Assembly: GCF_001690985.1 (NCBI RefSeq)
Contig: NZ_MAJS01000068.1
Coordinates: 1 to 64,000, forward strand
Length of the DNA stretch: 64,000 bases
From: Aliivibrio sp. 1S175
GTDB taxonomy: Bacteria > Pseudomonadota > Gammaproteobacteria > Enterobacterales > Vibrionaceae
Direction of reading: 5' to 3'
The translations under genes were made by a program, and so were the position numbers. The notes beneath the pieces are model-generated. The model saw only the letters and a list, made by a program, of their open reading frames with translations, did not search any database and had not been told where the DNA came from. Positions within the stretch are counted from its first letter, which is position 1; each line of letters begins with the position of its first letter. Below, one piece after another: positions 9,841 through 20,438 of this stretch.

Positions 9841-11172
9841 ATGGCAAAGAAACCAGGAAAAGAAGTAAATAGTGCTCAGAACGGCCTAGCTGAACTGAAA
9901 TCGCGTCTGTTATTTGTTATAGGTGCGCTTTTAGTGTTCCGAGCTGGCTCATTTGTGCCAATTCCTGGGATTGACGCTGCTGTCCTTGCTGATCTTTTCG
10001 AACAGCAGCAGGGTACCATCATTGAACTGTTTAACATGTTTTCTGGTGGTGCACTGTCGCGTGCCTCAATTCTTGCTCTAGGTATTATGCCGTATATTTC
10101 GGCATCTATCGTTGTTCAACTGTTAACAGTTGTTCATCCACCTCTAGCAGAATTGAAAAAAGAAGGTGAGTCTGGTCGTCGTAAGATAAATCAGTACACA
10201 CGTTATGGCACCTTGGTTCTGGCTACATTCCAAGCAATTGGTATTGCAACCGGTCTACCAAGCATGATTCCAGGGTTAGTTTCTAACCCTGACATGATGT
10301 TCTATCTGACAGCTACAGTAAGTTTAGTAACTGGTACCATGTTCTTAATGTGGTTAGGCGAACAAATTACTGAGCGTGGCATCGGTAACGGTATATCTTT
10401 GATTATTTTCACAGGTATCGTTGCAGGTCTACCACCAGCTATCGGTGAAACGATCCAGCAGGCGCGTCAAGGTGAACTGCACGTGCTTCTTCTATTACTA
10501 ATTGCAGTGTTATCGTTTGCAGTAATATACTTTGTAGTGTTCATGGAGCGTGGTCAACGTCGTATCGTCGTTAACTATGCGAAACGTCAGCAAGGCCGTA
10601 AGGTATTTGCAGCTCAAAGTACTCACTTGCCTCTTAAAATTAATATGGCTGGTGTAATTCCTGCAATATTTGCATCAAGTATTATACTATTCCCTGGGAC
10701 ATTGGCTCAGTGGTTTGGTGGTAATGGTGAAGGAACATTCGGTTGGTTAACTGATGTTTCCATGGCGTTAAGCCCTGGTCAGCCTTTATATGTAATGCTT
10801 TATGCAGCAGCAATTATCTTCTTCTGTTTCTTCTATACAGCGTTGGTTTTTAACCCACGTGAAACAGCTGATAACTTGAAGAAGTCTGGTGCATTCGTAC
10901 CCGGAATCCGCCCAGGTGAACAGACAACGAAATATATTGATAAAGTTATGACTCGCTTAACCTTAGCTGGTGCGATGTATATTACCTTTATCTGTCTGAT
11001 CCCTGAGTTTATGATGATAGCTTGGAACGTTCGCTTTTATTTCGGCGGTACTTCCCTACTAATCGTAGTTGTTGTTATCATGGACTTTATGGCACAGGTT
11101 CAGACTCATCTGATGTCTCAGCAGTATGAGTCCGTTTTGAAGAAAGCTAATCTGAAAGGCTACGGCCGTTAA
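9841..11172 (+). CDS. secY: SecY, channel subunit of the Sec translocon
   Basis: This 443-residue inner-membrane protein matches the length of E. coli SecY. Ten hydrophobic segments are visible, starting with [20 protein letters not shown] near residue 23. The conserved cytosolic loop carries [19 protein letters not shown] near residue 240. SecY with SecE and SecG forms the pore used by SecA and by ribosomes. It is encoded in the spc operon as in nearly all bacteria, 20 bp after rplO. Confidence 0.98.
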   Translation: MAKKPGKEVNSAQNGLAELKSRLLFVIGALLVFRAGSFVPIPGIDAAVLADLFEQQQGTIIELFNMFSGGALSRASILALGIMPYISASIVVQLLTVVHPPLAELKKEGESGRRKINQYTRYGTLVLATFQAIGIATGLPSMIPGLVSNPDMMFYLTATVSLVTGTMFLMWLGEQITERGIGNGISLIIFTGIVAGLPPAIGETIQQARQGELHVLLLLLIAVLSFAVIYFVVFMERGQRRIVVNYAKRQQGRKVFAAQSTHLPLKINMAGVIPAIFASSIILFPGTLAQWFGGNGEGTFGWLTDVSMALSPGQPLYVMLYAAAIIFFCFFYTALVFNPRETADNLKKSGAFVPGIRPGEQTTKYIDKVMTRLTLAGAMYITFICLIPEFMMIAWNVRFYFGGTSLLIVVVVIMDFMAQVQTHLMSQQYESVLKKANLKGYGR

Positions 11173-11199
11173 TTTCAGGTCCATTTACGGAGTTTAGCA

Positions 11200-11313
11200 A
11201 TGAAAGTTCGTGCTTCCGTTAAGAAAATCTGCCGCAACTGTAAAGTTATTAAGCGCAACGGTGTTGTGCGTATAATTTGTGTTGAACCAAAGCATAAACA
11301 ACGCCAAGGTTAA
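11200..11313 (+). CDS. rpmJ: 50S ribosomal protein L36, zinc-ribbon (C+) form
   Basis: This 37-residue gene encodes [20 protein letters not shown] at its start and ends KHKQRQG. Cys11, Cys14, Cys27 and His32 form the C-x2-C...C-x4-H zinc site, so this is the zinc-binding paralogue. It lies 27 bp after secY, preceded by CGGAG, and closes the spc operon. Confidence 0.97.
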   Translation: MKVRASVKKICRNCKVIKRNGVVRIICVEPKHKQRQG

Positions 11314-11344
11314 TTAGCAGAAATTTTTACTTGATATATTAAGT

Positions 11345-11376
11345 TAGGCCGAGTATTATTCTCGGCCTACCTTTTG
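11345..11376 (+). terminator. Hairpin between rpmJ and rpsM
   Basis: A perfect 9-bp GC-rich stem (TAGGCCGAG at 11345-11353, CTCGGCCTA at 11361-11369) with a 7-nt loop is followed by CCTTTTG. The T run is short, so termination may be partial. Partial readthrough from spc into the alpha operon is known in E. coli. Confidence 0.7.
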
Positions 11377-11397
11377 TGTGCAAAAGAAGTAGTTATA

Positions 11398-11465
11398 GTC
11401 ACAACGTATCCTCATCGGGCTTTGTTGTGACTCTTCTTAAGAAAAAGTACTAGGAGTGAATAGTG
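11398..11465 (+). promoter_or_regulatory. Alpha operon leader, S4-binding pseudoknot
   Basis: An 8-bp stem (GTCACAAC at 11398-11405, GTTGTGAC at 11424-11431) holds a loop containing CATCGGGCTTT. Downstream the segment TAGGAGTGAATAGTGGCCCG includes the ribosome-binding site and the GTG start of rpsM. This arrangement closely resembles the E. coli alpha leader, in which S4 traps the ribosome on a nested pseudoknot. The pseudoknot pairing was judged by analogy, not computed. Confidence 0.8.
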
Positions 11466-11819
11466 GCCCGTATAGCAGGCATTAACATTCCTGATCATAA
11501 ACACGCTGTAATTGCATTGACTGCAATCTACGGCATCGGTAAGACTCGCTCGCAAGCTATTTTAGCTGCAGTTGGTATTGCTGAAGATGTTAAGATCAGT
11601 GAACTGAATGATGAGCAGATTGATATTCTGCGTGATGGTGTTGCCAAATACACTGTCGAAGGCGACTTACGTCGTGAAGTATCGATGAACATTAAGCGTC
11701 TTATGGATCTTGGTTGTTATCGTGGTCTTCGTCACCGTCGCAGTCTACCATTACGTGGACAGCGTACTAAAACCAACGCACGTACCCGTAAAGGTCCGCG
11801 CAAGCCGATCAAAAAATAA
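11463..11819 (+). CDS. rpsM: 30S ribosomal protein S13
   Basis: The 118-residue S13 starts at GTG (11463), as in E. coli, where the unusual start is part of S4 regulation. Conserved features include [13 protein letters not shown] at the N-terminus and the basic tail [17 protein letters not shown] that reaches P-site tRNA. It is the first gene of the alpha operon. Confidence 0.97.
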   Translation: MARIAGINIPDHKHAVIALTAIYGIGKTRSQAILAAVGIAEDVKISELNDEQIDILRDGVAKYTVEGDLRREVSMNIKRLMDLGCYRGLRHRRSLPLRGQRTKTNARTRKGPRKPIKK

Positions 11820-12230
<411 letters not shown>

Positions 12231-12261
12231 GTTTCGTTTCTAGGAATATTGGAGAAAGAAC

Positions 12262-12882
12262 ATGGCAAGATATTTGGGTCCTAAGCTGAAGCTTAGCCGT
12301 CGCGAAGGCACTGATTTATTCCTTAAATCAGGCGTACGTGCGATCGATACCAAGTGTAAGATCGATAACGCTCCAGGTGTACACGGCGCTCGTCGCGGTC
12401 GTCTATCTGAATATGGCGTTCAGCTTCGTGAGAAGCAAAAAGTTCGTCGTATGTATGGCGTTCTAGAAAAACAATTCCGTAACTACTACAAAGATGCTGC
12501 TCGTATTAAAGGCAACACAGGTGAAAACCTACTTCAACTTCTTGAAGGTCGTCTAGATAACGTAGTTTACCGTATGGGTTTTGGTTCTACACGTGCCGAA
12601 TCTCGTCAACTAGTTAGCCATAAGTCTATTCTAGTTAATGGTAAAGTAGTTAACGTTCCTTCTTTCAAAGTTGCGGCTAACGACGTTGTTTCAATTCGTG
12701 AGAAAGCTAAACTGCAATCACGTATTAAAGCTGCTCTAGAAGTTGCTGAACAACGCGAAAAACCAACTTGGATTGAAGTAGATGCTGGCAAAATGGAAGG
12801 TACGTTTAAGCGTCTTCCTGAACGTTCTGATTTGTCTGCCGACATCAACGAACACTTGATCGTCGAGCTTTACTCTAAGTAA
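12262..12882 (+). CDS. rpsD: 30S ribosomal protein S4, alpha operon repressor
   Basis: The 206-residue S4 begins [20 protein letters not shown] and contains an S4-type RNA-binding domain near residues 95-155 ([20 protein letters not shown]). S4 nucleates 30S assembly. It also represses the alpha operon by binding the leader upstream of rpsM, which is recognisable here. Confidence 0.98.
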   Translation: MARYLGPKLKLSRREGTDLFLKSGVRAIDTKCKIDNAPGVHGARRGRLSEYGVQLREKQKVRRMYGVLEKQFRNYYKDAARIKGNTGENLLQLLEGRLDNVVYRMGFGSTRAESRQLVSHKSILVNGKVVNVPSFKVAANDVVSIREKAKLQSRIKAALEVAEQREKPTWIEVDAGKMEGTFKRLPERSDLSADINEHLIVELYSK

Positions 12883-12905
12883 GGTTTAAATAAAGAGAGG
12901 ACACA

Positions 12906-13895
12906 ATGCAGGGTTCTGTAACAGAATTTCTAAAGCCGCGTCTAGTTGACATAGAACAAGTTAGCCAGACTCACGCAAAAGTAACTCTTGAGCCATTAGA
13001 GCGTGGTTTTGGCCACACTCTAGGTAACGCTCTACGTCGTATTTTACTATCTTCAATGCCGGGTTGTGCCGTAACTGAAGTAGAAATCGAAGGCGTATTA
13101 CATGAGTACAGCACCAAAGAAGGTGTTCAGGAAGATATCCTTGAAATCCTTCTAAACCTTAAAGGCCTTGCCGTTAAGGTTGAGGGTAAAGATGAAGTTA
13201 TCATTACTCTTAACAAGTCTGGTGCAGGCCCTGTTGTTGCAGGTGACATCACCCATGATGGTGATGTTGAGATTGCGAACCCAGAGCATGTAATCTGCCA
13301 CTTAACTGATGACAATGCTGAAATCAGCATGAGAATCAAGGTAGAGCGTGGTCGCGGCTATGTACCGTCAACAGCGCGTATCCATACTGAAGAAGATGAG
13401 CGTCCAATTGGTCGTTTGCTTATCGATGCAACTTACAGCCCAGTAGATAAAATTTCTTACTCGGTTGAAGCGGCACGTGTTGAGCAACGTACTGACTTAG
13501 ACAAACTTGTTATCGATATGGAAACAAATGGTACACTTGATCCTGAGGAAGCTATCCGTCGTGCAGCTACAATTTTAGCTGAACAACTGGATGCATTTGT
13601 AGATCTTCGTGATGTACGAGTTCCTGAAGAGAAAGAAGAAAAGCCAGAGTTCGATCCGATCCTACTGCGTCCTGTAGACGATCTTGAACTAACGGTTCGC
13701 TCTGCTAACTGTTTGAAAGCAGAAGCGATTCACTACATTGGTGATCTGGTGCAGCGCACTGAGGTTGAGCTACTTAAAACGCCAAACCTTGGTAAGAAGT
13801 CTTTAACTGAAATTAAAGATGTTCTAGCTTCACGTGGACTTTCTTTGGGCATGCGCCTAGAGAATTGGCCACCAGCGTCTATCGCTGAAGATTAA
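12906..13895 (+). CDS. rpoA: RNA polymerase alpha subunit
   Basis: This 329-residue protein has the length of E. coli alpha. The N-terminal assembly domain (about 1-235, with [20 protein letters not shown]) dimerises and binds beta and beta-prime. A linker rich in Glu leads to the C-terminal domain, where [10 protein letters not shown] includes the arginine that contacts UP elements and CRP. It sits in the alpha operon between rpsD and rplQ. Confidence 0.98.
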   Translation: MQGSVTEFLKPRLVDIEQVSQTHAKVTLEPLERGFGHTLGNALRRILLSSMPGCAVTEVEIEGVLHEYSTKEGVQEDILEILLNLKGLAVKVEGKDEVIITLNKSGAGPVVAGDITHDGDVEIANPEHVICHLTDDNAEISMRIKVERGRGYVPSTARIHTEEDERPIGRLLIDATYSPVDKISYSVEAARVEQRTDLDKLVIDMETNGTLDPEEAIRRAATILAEQLDAFVDLRDVRVPEEKEEKPEFDPILLRPVDDLELTVRSANCLKAEAIHYIGDLVQRTEVELLKTPNLGKKSLTEIKDVLASRGLSLGMRLENWPPASIAED

Positions 13896-13928
13896 TCAGT
13901 TCACTAATTATCTAGTTAGAAGGATTAG

Positions 13929-14312
<384 letters not shown>

Positions 14313-14330
14313 TCAGTAGTAGTTTCAAGA

Positions 14331-14358
14331 AAAAACCGAGTCTTAGGACTCGGTTTTT
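14331..14358. terminator. Bidirectional terminator between rplQ and fbp
   Basis: A 12-bp stem (AAAAACCGAGTC at 14331-14342 with 14347-14358) has a 4-nt loop. T runs flank it in both directions, so it can end the alpha operon on + and fbp on -. Confidence 0.92.
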
Positions 14359-14386
14359 TTGTATCTGAACTATATGAAATTAATTA

Positions 14387-15397
14387 TTAATCTTGCCATT
14401 CATCCAGAAAATCCTGAACTTTATTTACCATATTGATAGACCCAACAAAGAAGGGAACACGTTGGTGCAATTCTGTTGGTTTGATATCAAGGATACGTTG
14501 CTCACCATCTGTCGCTTTACCCCCCGCTTCCTCGATTAGCATTGCCATTGGATTACATTCATAAAGTAGTCTTAATTTACCATTTGGGTAAGCTTGAGTA
14601 CTTGGGTAGAGATAGATCCCACCTTTAAGTAAGTTCCTATGGAAATCTGCAACAAGAGACCCGATATAACGTGAAGTATATGGGCGGTTATCTTCTGGTT
14701 TTATTTCTTGGCAATACTTTAGATATTGTTTAACTCCTTCAGGGAATCGAATGTAATTCCCCTCATTAATAGAATAGATACTTCCATCTTCAGGGACTTT
14801 CATATTCTCATGAGATAAACAAAATACCCCAAGGGATGGGTCATAAGTAAACCCATGAACACCATTTCCTGTTGTGTAAACAAGCATGGTAGAAGAGCCA
14901 TAGATAATATAACCCGCAGCTACTTGTTTATTACCTGGTTGGAGGAAATCTTCTTCTATTGCCGGAGTTCCAATTGGGGATATACGACGGTATATAGAGA
15001 AAATAGTACCTACAGAGACATTTACATCAATATTTGATGAGCCATCTAATGGATCCATTAATACGACGTATTTAGCGTTTTGATTTAGTTCTTTATTAAA
15101 AGCAACCGCTTCATCTTCTTCTTCACTCGCAACGCCACAGACTTGATCTCGATTTTCTAATGCGGCTTTAAATTTATCGTTAGCGTAAAGGTCCAGTTTT
15201 TGTTGTTGTTCACCTTGAATATTTTCTTCACCAGAAGCACCAGTAATATCAACAAGTCCAGCTTTGTTAATTTCACGGTTTACAATTTTAGCAGCCAACT
15301 TAATTGAACCAATTAGTGATGATAACTCTCCACTTGCATGAGGAAAGTCATGTTGCTTTGCAACAATAAACTCACCGAGGGTTCTTATTTCAGACAT
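14387..15397 (-). CDS. fbp: Fructose-1,6-bisphosphatase, class I
   Basis: The 336-residue enzyme removes the 1-phosphate of fructose 1,6-bisphosphate, the committed step of gluconeogenesis. The metal- and phosphate-binding motif DPLDGSSN is at residues 115-122, with upstream acidic ligands in GVASEEEDE. The length is close to E. coli Fbp (332). It is a single gene, transcribed towards rplQ and divergent from mpl, which starts 184 bp away. Confidence 0.96.
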   Translation of the reverse strand: MSEIRTLGEFIVAKQHDFPHASGELSSLIGSIKLAAKIVNREINKAGLVDITGASGEENIQGEQQQKLDLYANDKFKAALENRDQVCGVASEEEDEAVAFNKELNQNAKYVVLMDPLDGSSNIDVNVSVGTIFSIYRRISPIGTPAIEEDFLQPGNKQVAAGYIIYGSSTMLVYTTGNGVHGFTYDPSLGVFCLSHENMKVPEDGSIYSINEGNYIRFPEGVKQYLKYCQEIKPEDNRPYTSRYIGSLVADFHRNLLKGGIYLYPSTQAYPNGKLRLLYECNPMAMLIEEAGGKATDGEQRILDIKPTELHQRVPFFVGSINMVNKVQDFLDEWQD

Positions 15398-15581
15398 AGT
15401 TATTCCTTTATTCTCTGTTATTAGATATCAATGATAAGTGGGGTTAGGTACTGATTTATTTTTACAGTAGTTGTGTTACTGTTTGCTGTAATTCATTCTA
15501 TAACATAGAACTTTTTAAGAGTATTGAAGTAACTCTGTATCGAGGTTACTCACTTAATTTAATATAAGACGGTTTTTTATT

Positions 15582-16934
15582 ATGCATATTCATATTCTTG
15601 GTATTTGTGGCACCTTCATGGGAGGCGCAGCAACATTGGCTCGTCAACTTGGGCATAAAGTTACGGGATGCGATGCTAACGTATATCCCCCGATGAGTAC
15701 GTTATTAGAATCTCAAGGCATTGAGATTATTGAAGGCTTTAATCCAAGTCAGCTAGATCCTGCTCCAGACCTTGTTGTGATTGGTAATGCGATGAGTCGT
15801 GGTAACCCTTGTGTCGAGTATGTATTAGATAAAAATCTTAAATACACCTCAGGGCCACAATGGTTACAAGAGTTTCTATTGCAAGATCGCTGGGTTATGG
15901 CTGTTGCAGGAACGCATGGTAAAACAACGACAGCAAGTATGCTTGCATGGGTTCTTGAAGAGTGTGGTTACAAACCTGGTTTCTTAGTTGGTGGCGTACT
16001 TGGTAATTTTGGAGAATCCGCTCGATTAGGCGAAAGTATGTTTTTTGTCGTTGAAGCGGATGAATATGACAGTGCTTTTTTTGATAAACGTTCAAAGTTT
16101 GTTCATTACCGTCCACGAACTTTAGTGCTGAATAACCTAGAGTTTGATCATGCGGATATTTTTGATGATCTTGCTGCTATTCAGCGTCAATTCCACCATT
16201 TAATTAGAACGGTTCCAAGTACCGGACGTATTTTTGCACCAACACAAGATAAGCCACTAGAGCAAGTACTCGCTCAAGGTTGTTGGAGTGAGCTTGAATT
16301 TACTGGTGAAGGTGGTCAATGGAAAGCCAATAAGCTTAAGAAAGACGGCAGTTCATTTGAACTTTACTTTGAAGATGAGAAAGTTGGTCAGGTTGATTGG
16401 GATTTAGTCGGCGATCATAATGTCAGTAATGCATTGATGGTGGTAGCTTCTGCTCGTCATGTGGGTGTTACTCCCGATTTAGCTTGTGAAGCGTTAGGTA
16501 AATTCATTAATACTAAGCGTCGTCTTGAGTTGAAAGGTGAAGTGAATGGTGTGAGCGTTTATGATGATTTCGCACATCATCCGACAGCGATTGATCTAAC
16601 GCTAGGTGGCTTACGTAATAAAGTGGGCGATAAGAAAATTATTGCGGTACTAGAGCCTCGATCAAGCACCATGAAATTAGGCGTTCACAAAGATACGTTG
16701 GCGGCTTCTCTGCATGCAGCCGATTCGGTTTATCTTTTCCAGCCAGATAATATCACTTGGTCGGTAGATGATGTTGCACAACAATGCACTCAGCCCGCTT
16801 ATACCCATAATGATATTGACTGCTTTGTTGATATGATTGTGGCAGAAGCACAACCAGGCGATCAGATATTAGTCATGAGCAATGGTGGTTTTGAAGGCAT
16901 TCACGGTAAATTACTTGATAAGTTGAGCCAATAA
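15582..16934 (+). CDS. mpl: Murein tripeptide ligase Mpl
   Basis: This 450-residue Mur-ligase family enzyme joins the recycled tripeptide L-Ala-gamma-D-Glu-meso-Dap to UDP-MurNAc in peptidoglycan recycling. The N-terminal nucleotide-binding fold starts MHIHILGICGTFMGG, and the ATP P-loop GTHGKTTT is at 110-117. The motif VYDDFAHHPTAI marks it as MurC/Mpl. MurC itself is usually in the dcw cluster; the GICGTFMGG start and the fbp/ubiX context favour Mpl. The stop directly abuts ubiX. Confidence 0.95.
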   Translation: MHIHILGICGTFMGGAATLARQLGHKVTGCDANVYPPMSTLLESQGIEIIEGFNPSQLDPAPDLVVIGNAMSRGNPCVEYVLDKNLKYTSGPQWLQEFLLQDRWVMAVAGTHGKTTTASMLAWVLEECGYKPGFLVGGVLGNFGESARLGESMFFVVEADEYDSAFFDKRSKFVHYRPRTLVLNNLEFDHADIFDDLAAIQRQFHHLIRTVPSTGRIFAPTQDKPLEQVLAQGCWSELEFTGEGGQWKANKLKKDGSSFELYFEDEKVGQVDWDLVGDHNVSNALMVVASARHVGVTPDLACEALGKFINTKRRLELKGEVNGVSVYDDFAHHPTAIDLTLGGLRNKVGDKKIIAVLEPRSSTMKLGVHKDTLAASLHAADSVYLFQPDNITWSVDDVAQQCTQPAYTHNDIDCFVDMIVAEAQPGDQILVMSNGGFEGIHGKLLDKLSQ

Positions 16935-17564
16935 ATGAAATCCAAAAAGAAAGCGATCACATTAGCCATGACAGGAGCATCAGGCGCTCCTTATGGATTA
17001 AGGCTGTTAGAGTGCTTACTTGCTGCTGATTATCATGTTTATTTTTTAATATCGTCAGCTGCTCGAGTAGTGATGGCAACAGAGCATGATTTAAAGCTAC
17101 CAAGTGGCCCTGATGCAATGAAAGTGGCTTTGGTTGAGCACTTAGCCTGTAAGGCTGAGAATTTAACAGTGTGCGGCAAAGAAGATTGGTTCTCTCCTGT
17201 CGCTTCAGGTTCAGCGGCACCAAAACAAATGATTGTGTGCCCGTGCTCTGCAGGTAGTGTTGCCTCTATTGCTCACGGTATTTCAGATAATCTTATTGAA
17301 CGCGCTGCTGATGTCGTATTAAAGGAACGTGGTCAATTAATTCTTGTTGTCCGAGAAACCCCATTTTCAACGTTGCATTTAGAGAATATGTTGAAGCTAT
17401 CTCAAATGGGCACAACGATTATGCCAGCAGCGCCAGGCTTTTATCATCAACCTAAATCTATTGAAGACTTAATTGATTTTATGGTTGCCCGGATATTAGA
17501 CCATTTAGGTGTAGAGCAAGGGCTTGTTCCTCGCTGGGGATATGATCAGCGCCAGAAGGTTTAA
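16935..17564 (+). CDS. ubiX: Flavin prenyltransferase UbiX
   Basis: This 209-residue flavoprotein prenylates FMN to give the cofactor used by the UbiD decarboxylase in ubiquinone synthesis. The flavin-binding motif [11 protein letters not shown] is at about residues 11-21. The conserved segment [17 protein letters not shown] and the PAAPGFY motif are intact. The ATG follows the mpl stop with no gap, so the two are probably co-translated. A TPP riboswitch follows downstream. Confidence 0.95.
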   Translation: MKSKKKAITLAMTGASGAPYGLRLLECLLAADYHVYFLISSAARVVMATEHDLKLPSGPDAMKVALVEHLACKAENLTVCGKEDWFSPVASGSAAPKQMIVCPCSAGSVASIAHGISDNLIERAADVVLKERGQLILVVRETPFSTLHLENMLKLSQMGTTIMPAAPGFYHQPKSIEDLIDFMVARILDHLGVEQGLVPRWGYDQRQKV

Positions 17565-17607
17565 TAAACCTCTGGCTCATTAAATCATTCACACATACAA
17601 TATGGCC

Positions 17608-17706
17608 TCTCATCGGGGAGCGACTAGCTGAGATTAGTGAGTATTGGAGAATACTGGCTTAAACCCGTACTACCTGAATCAGATAATGCTGGCGTAGGGA
17701 TTGAGA
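17608..17706 (+). promoter_or_regulatory. TPP riboswitch (THI element)
   Basis: Conserved blocks appear in order: CGGGGAGC (17614-17621), GCTGAGATT (17628-17636), ACCCG near 17673, and CCTGAATCAGATAATGCTGG followed by CGTAGGGA (to 17700). The closing helix is TCTCA (17608-17612) with TGAGA (17702-17706). It lies directly upstream of the thiamine importer genes, which it should repress when thiamine pyrophosphate is plentiful. Confidence 0.95.
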
Positions 17707-17708
17707 TG

Positions 17709-17758
17709 ACATCCTCCTTGAGAATATCAACTTAATTCTGTGCCGCTCAAAAGGATGT
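17709..17758 (+). promoter_or_regulatory. Riboswitch expression platform (ribosome-site sequestering hairpin)
   Basis: ACATCCT (17709-17715), directly after the aptamer, is perfectly complementary to AGGATGT (17752-17758), which contains the likely ribosome-binding site of thiB. No T-rich terminator is seen. This suggests translational control: with ligand bound the hairpin hides the site. The alternative pairing TCATC (17610-17614) with GATGA (17705-17709) could free it. Confidence 0.7.
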
Positions 17759-17769
17759 AAGCGCACATA

Positions 17770-18786
17770 ATGAACACTCTTTCTATTTCCTCTCCATTTA
17801 AATTATTGCCGACAGCGTTAGCTATCGTCGCGGCATCTTCTTTTTCTGTTTCTGCTGCAGATACCCTAACTGTTTATACCTATGATTCTTTTGCCGCTGA
17901 TTGGGGCCCAGGACCAACCATTGAAGCGGCTTTTGAAGCGCAATGTGGTTGTGATTTAAAATTGGTTGCACTTGATGATGGTGTTTCTATTTTGAATCGA
18001 CTTCGTTTAGAAGGAAAAAATGCAAAAGCAGATGTCGTGTTAGGTTTAGATAATAACTTAATGGCAGAAGCGAAGGCGACAGGGTTATTAGCTCAGCATC
18101 AAGTTAATACCGATTCTGTCACTTTACCGGGTGGCTGGAACGATACTACCTTTGTTCCTTATGACTTTGGTTACTTTGCCTTTGTTTACAATAAAGAAAA
18201 AGTAAAAAATCCACCAAAAAGTTTAAAAGAGTTAGTTGAAACTCGTGATGATTTAAAAGTTATTTATCAAGACCCAAGAACGTCAACACCAGGTCAAGGT
18301 TTATTGCTGTGGATGAAATCAGTCTATGGTGATGATGCGCCGCAAGCATGGAAACAACTGGCTAAGAAAACGGTTACCGTAACTAAAGGTTGGTCTGAAG
18401 CTTACAATATGTTTTTAGAAGGCGAATCTGATTTAGTTTTATCTTATACCTCTTCTCCAGCGTATCATTTGGTTGCTGAAAAAGACGATAGATTTGCAGC
18501 GGCTAATTTTTCTGAAGGTCACTACACTCAAGTAGAAGTGGCGGCGAAAGTAAAAAGCTCTCAAAATAATAAACTAGCGGATGAGTTCCTTGAATTTGTT
18601 TTAAGTGATAAGTTTCAATCAGCGATGCCAACAGGTAACTGGATGTATCCTGTGACGGATGTCGCTTTACCTAAGGGGTTTGATAGCTTAACAGTACCAA
18701 GTAAAGCACTGTCATTTAATTCACAAGTGATTTCGCAACAACGTAAATCATGGATCCGTGAGTGGCAACACGCCCTGACATTCTAA
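17770..18786 (+). CDS. thiB: Thiamine ABC transporter, periplasmic binding protein
   Basis: This 338-residue protein has a signal peptide (hydrophobic stretch about residues 12-22, probable cleavage after VSA at 29) followed by DTLTVYTYDSFAADWGPG, the start of the mature thiamine-binding protein. It captures thiamine and its phosphates for ThiP-ThiQ. The only AGGA is 14 nt before the ATG, longer than ideal. It is first in the thiBPQ operon, under the TPP riboswitch. Confidence 0.95.
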   Translation: MNTLSISSPFKLLPTALAIVAASSFSVSAADTLTVYTYDSFAADWGPGPTIEAAFEAQCGCDLKLVALDDGVSILNRLRLEGKNAKADVVLGLDNNLMAEAKATGLLAQHQVNTDSVTLPGGWNDTTFVPYDFGYFAFVYNKEKVKNPPKSLKELVETRDDLKVIYQDPRTSTPGQGLLLWMKSVYGDDAPQAWKQLAKKTVTVTKGWSEAYNMFLEGESDLVLSYTSSPAYHLVAEKDDRFAAANFSEGHYTQVEVAAKVKSSQNNKLADEFLEFVLSDKFQSAMPTGNWMYPVTDVALPKGFDSLTVPSKALSFNSQVISQQRKSWIREWQHALTF

Positions 18787-18830
18787 TATTGAAATAAGGG
18801 GCACTATTGTGCTCCTTTCTTTTGGCAACT

Positions 18831-20438
18831 ATGAAAATTACCTCTTCTTATAACTCTGTCCCTGTTTTGGGATATTTCATTGCAATTGTTATCGTTGGCT
18901 TTGTTGGTGGAGCGATCAGTGCTTTGTTTTTTGAATCACCAAGCTTGGATTTAAGTCTAATTTGGTTTGATCCTTATTACCGCTATATTACGAAATTTAG
19001 TTTATACCAAGCATTTCTATCCACTTTACTTAGTATTAGTCTTGCGATTCCGACCGCATATGCATTATCACGTCGACAATTTTTAGGTCGAGGCTTGTTG
19101 CTAAAACTCTGTGCTACAACGCTTGTTTTACCAGTGTTGGTTGGTGTGTTTGGTTTATTGTCTATCTATGGGAATAGCGGTCTCCTTGCTGATCTATTGG
19201 CGTCTTTTGGTTATTCACTTCCTTTTTCTATTTATGGTTTAAATGGCATTTTACTGGCGCATGTTTTTTTTAATTTTCCCTTTGCGACACGACTTTTTTT
19301 ACAAACCTTAGATTCAATTCCTACTGAGCAGCACCAATTATCGGCTCATTTAGGATTAGCTGGTTGGAATAAGTATAGATTGGTTGCTTGGCCTAGAGTT
19401 AAACAGCAACTTCCTCATGTTGCTGGTTTGGTTTTTATGTTGTGCTTTACCAGTTTTGCTACGGTCATGGCGTTAGGGGGGGGGCCTAAGTCAACGACAA
19501 TTGAACTCGCTATTTATCAAGCAATTAAATTTGATTTTGATTTACAATCAGGTGCAATTTTAGCTTTGTGGCAGATGTTATTATGCGGCGTACTTTCTTT
19601 AATTATCCAACGTTTTTCAACATCGGTAGCTGTTGATTCGGCGTCTATACATCAAGCAGTGCTATATCAAGATTCAACCAAAGAGCGACTATGGGATAGA
19701 GTTTGGATTGTATTTCTTATTTTATTCTTATTACCGCCGCTATTTATGGTTGTGATTAGTGGTCTAAATTCAGCGTTGATAACAGTGCTAACATCGTCTG
19801 AATTTTGGTTGGCATTGGTCAACTCTTTGATTGTAGCGTTAAGTGCAGCAATACTAGCTATGGTTTTTGGCGTTATTTTATTGCATACGACAAGAGCATT
19901 AAGACTAAATCAAAAGCGTTTATTAGCGGATAAATTAGATTTGATCGGGACGATGATCTTAGTCACCCCAGGATTAGTGATTAGCACTGGGTTATTTTTA
20001 TTGTTGCGAAACATAACGGACGTATTTTCAATAGCGATTTGGGTTGTGGTACTGGTTAATGCATTAATGGCTCTGCCTTATGTGATAAAAACATTAGCTC
20101 AACCATTACTTCATATTGCACAACAATATCAACTATTATCAGCAAGCTTAGGGCTTTACGGATTTACTCGTTTTCGATTGATTGAATGGCGAGCGTTAAG
20201 AAAGCCAATGGCTCATGCATTTGCGATAGCATTTATTATGTCAGTAGGAGATTTAAGTGCTATCGCCTTGTTTGGCAGTCAAGATTTTAGAACCTTGCCG
20301 TTATACCTATTTCAATTATTAGGTAGCTATCAAATGGAGGCTGCCGCCGTTATTTCTCTAAGTTTATTAGTTTTGAGTGTGGGGGTATTTAGCATCGTGG
20401 AATGGCTATTTTCCTCTAAGGATCAAGGTGAAGCATAA
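18831..20438 (+). CDS. thiP: Thiamine ABC transporter, permease
   Basis: This 535-residue permease is a fusion of two binding-protein-dependent transport domains with about 12 membrane segments. The EAA-type loops are visible as LAGWNKYRLVAWPRV and LYGFTRFRLIEWRALR. I use the ATG at 18831; an in-frame TTG at 18807, closer to AAGGGG, would add eight residues and cannot be excluded. The conserved GGGP motif is written as nine consecutive G bases (19476-19484), a possible slippage site. The stop overlaps thiQ by one base. Confidence 0.93.
   Translation: MKITSSYNSVPVLGYFIAIVIVGFVGGAISALFFESPSLDLSLIWFDPYYRYITKFSLYQAFLSTLLSISLAIPTAYALSRRQFLGRGLLLKLCATTLVLPVLVGVFGLLSIYGNSGLLADLLASFGYSLPFSIYGLNGILLAHVFFNFPFATRLFLQTLDSIPTEQHQLSAHLGLAGWNKYRLVAWPRVKQQLPHVAGLVFMLCFTSFATVMALGGGPKSTTIELAIYQAIKFDFDLQSGAILALWQMLLCGVLSLIIQRFSTSVAVDSASIHQAVLYQDSTKERLWDRVWIVFLILFLLPPLFMVVISGLNSALITVLTSSEFWLALVNSLIVALSAAILAMVFGVILLHTTRALRLNQKRLLADKLDLIGTMILVTPGLVISTGLFLLLRNITDVFSIAIWVVVLVNALMALPYVIKTLAQPLLHIAQQYQLLSASLGLYGFTRFRLIEWRALRKPMAHAFAIAFIMSVGDLSAIALFGSQDFRTLPLYLFQLLGSYQMEAAAVISLSLLVLSVGVFSIVEWLFSSKDQGEA

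Noticed and set aside
17755-17760. ATG-TAA minimal reading frame before thiB
   Set aside because: It encodes only a start and stop. It overlaps the sequestered ribosome site, so I mention it as a possible decoy but do not call a gene.
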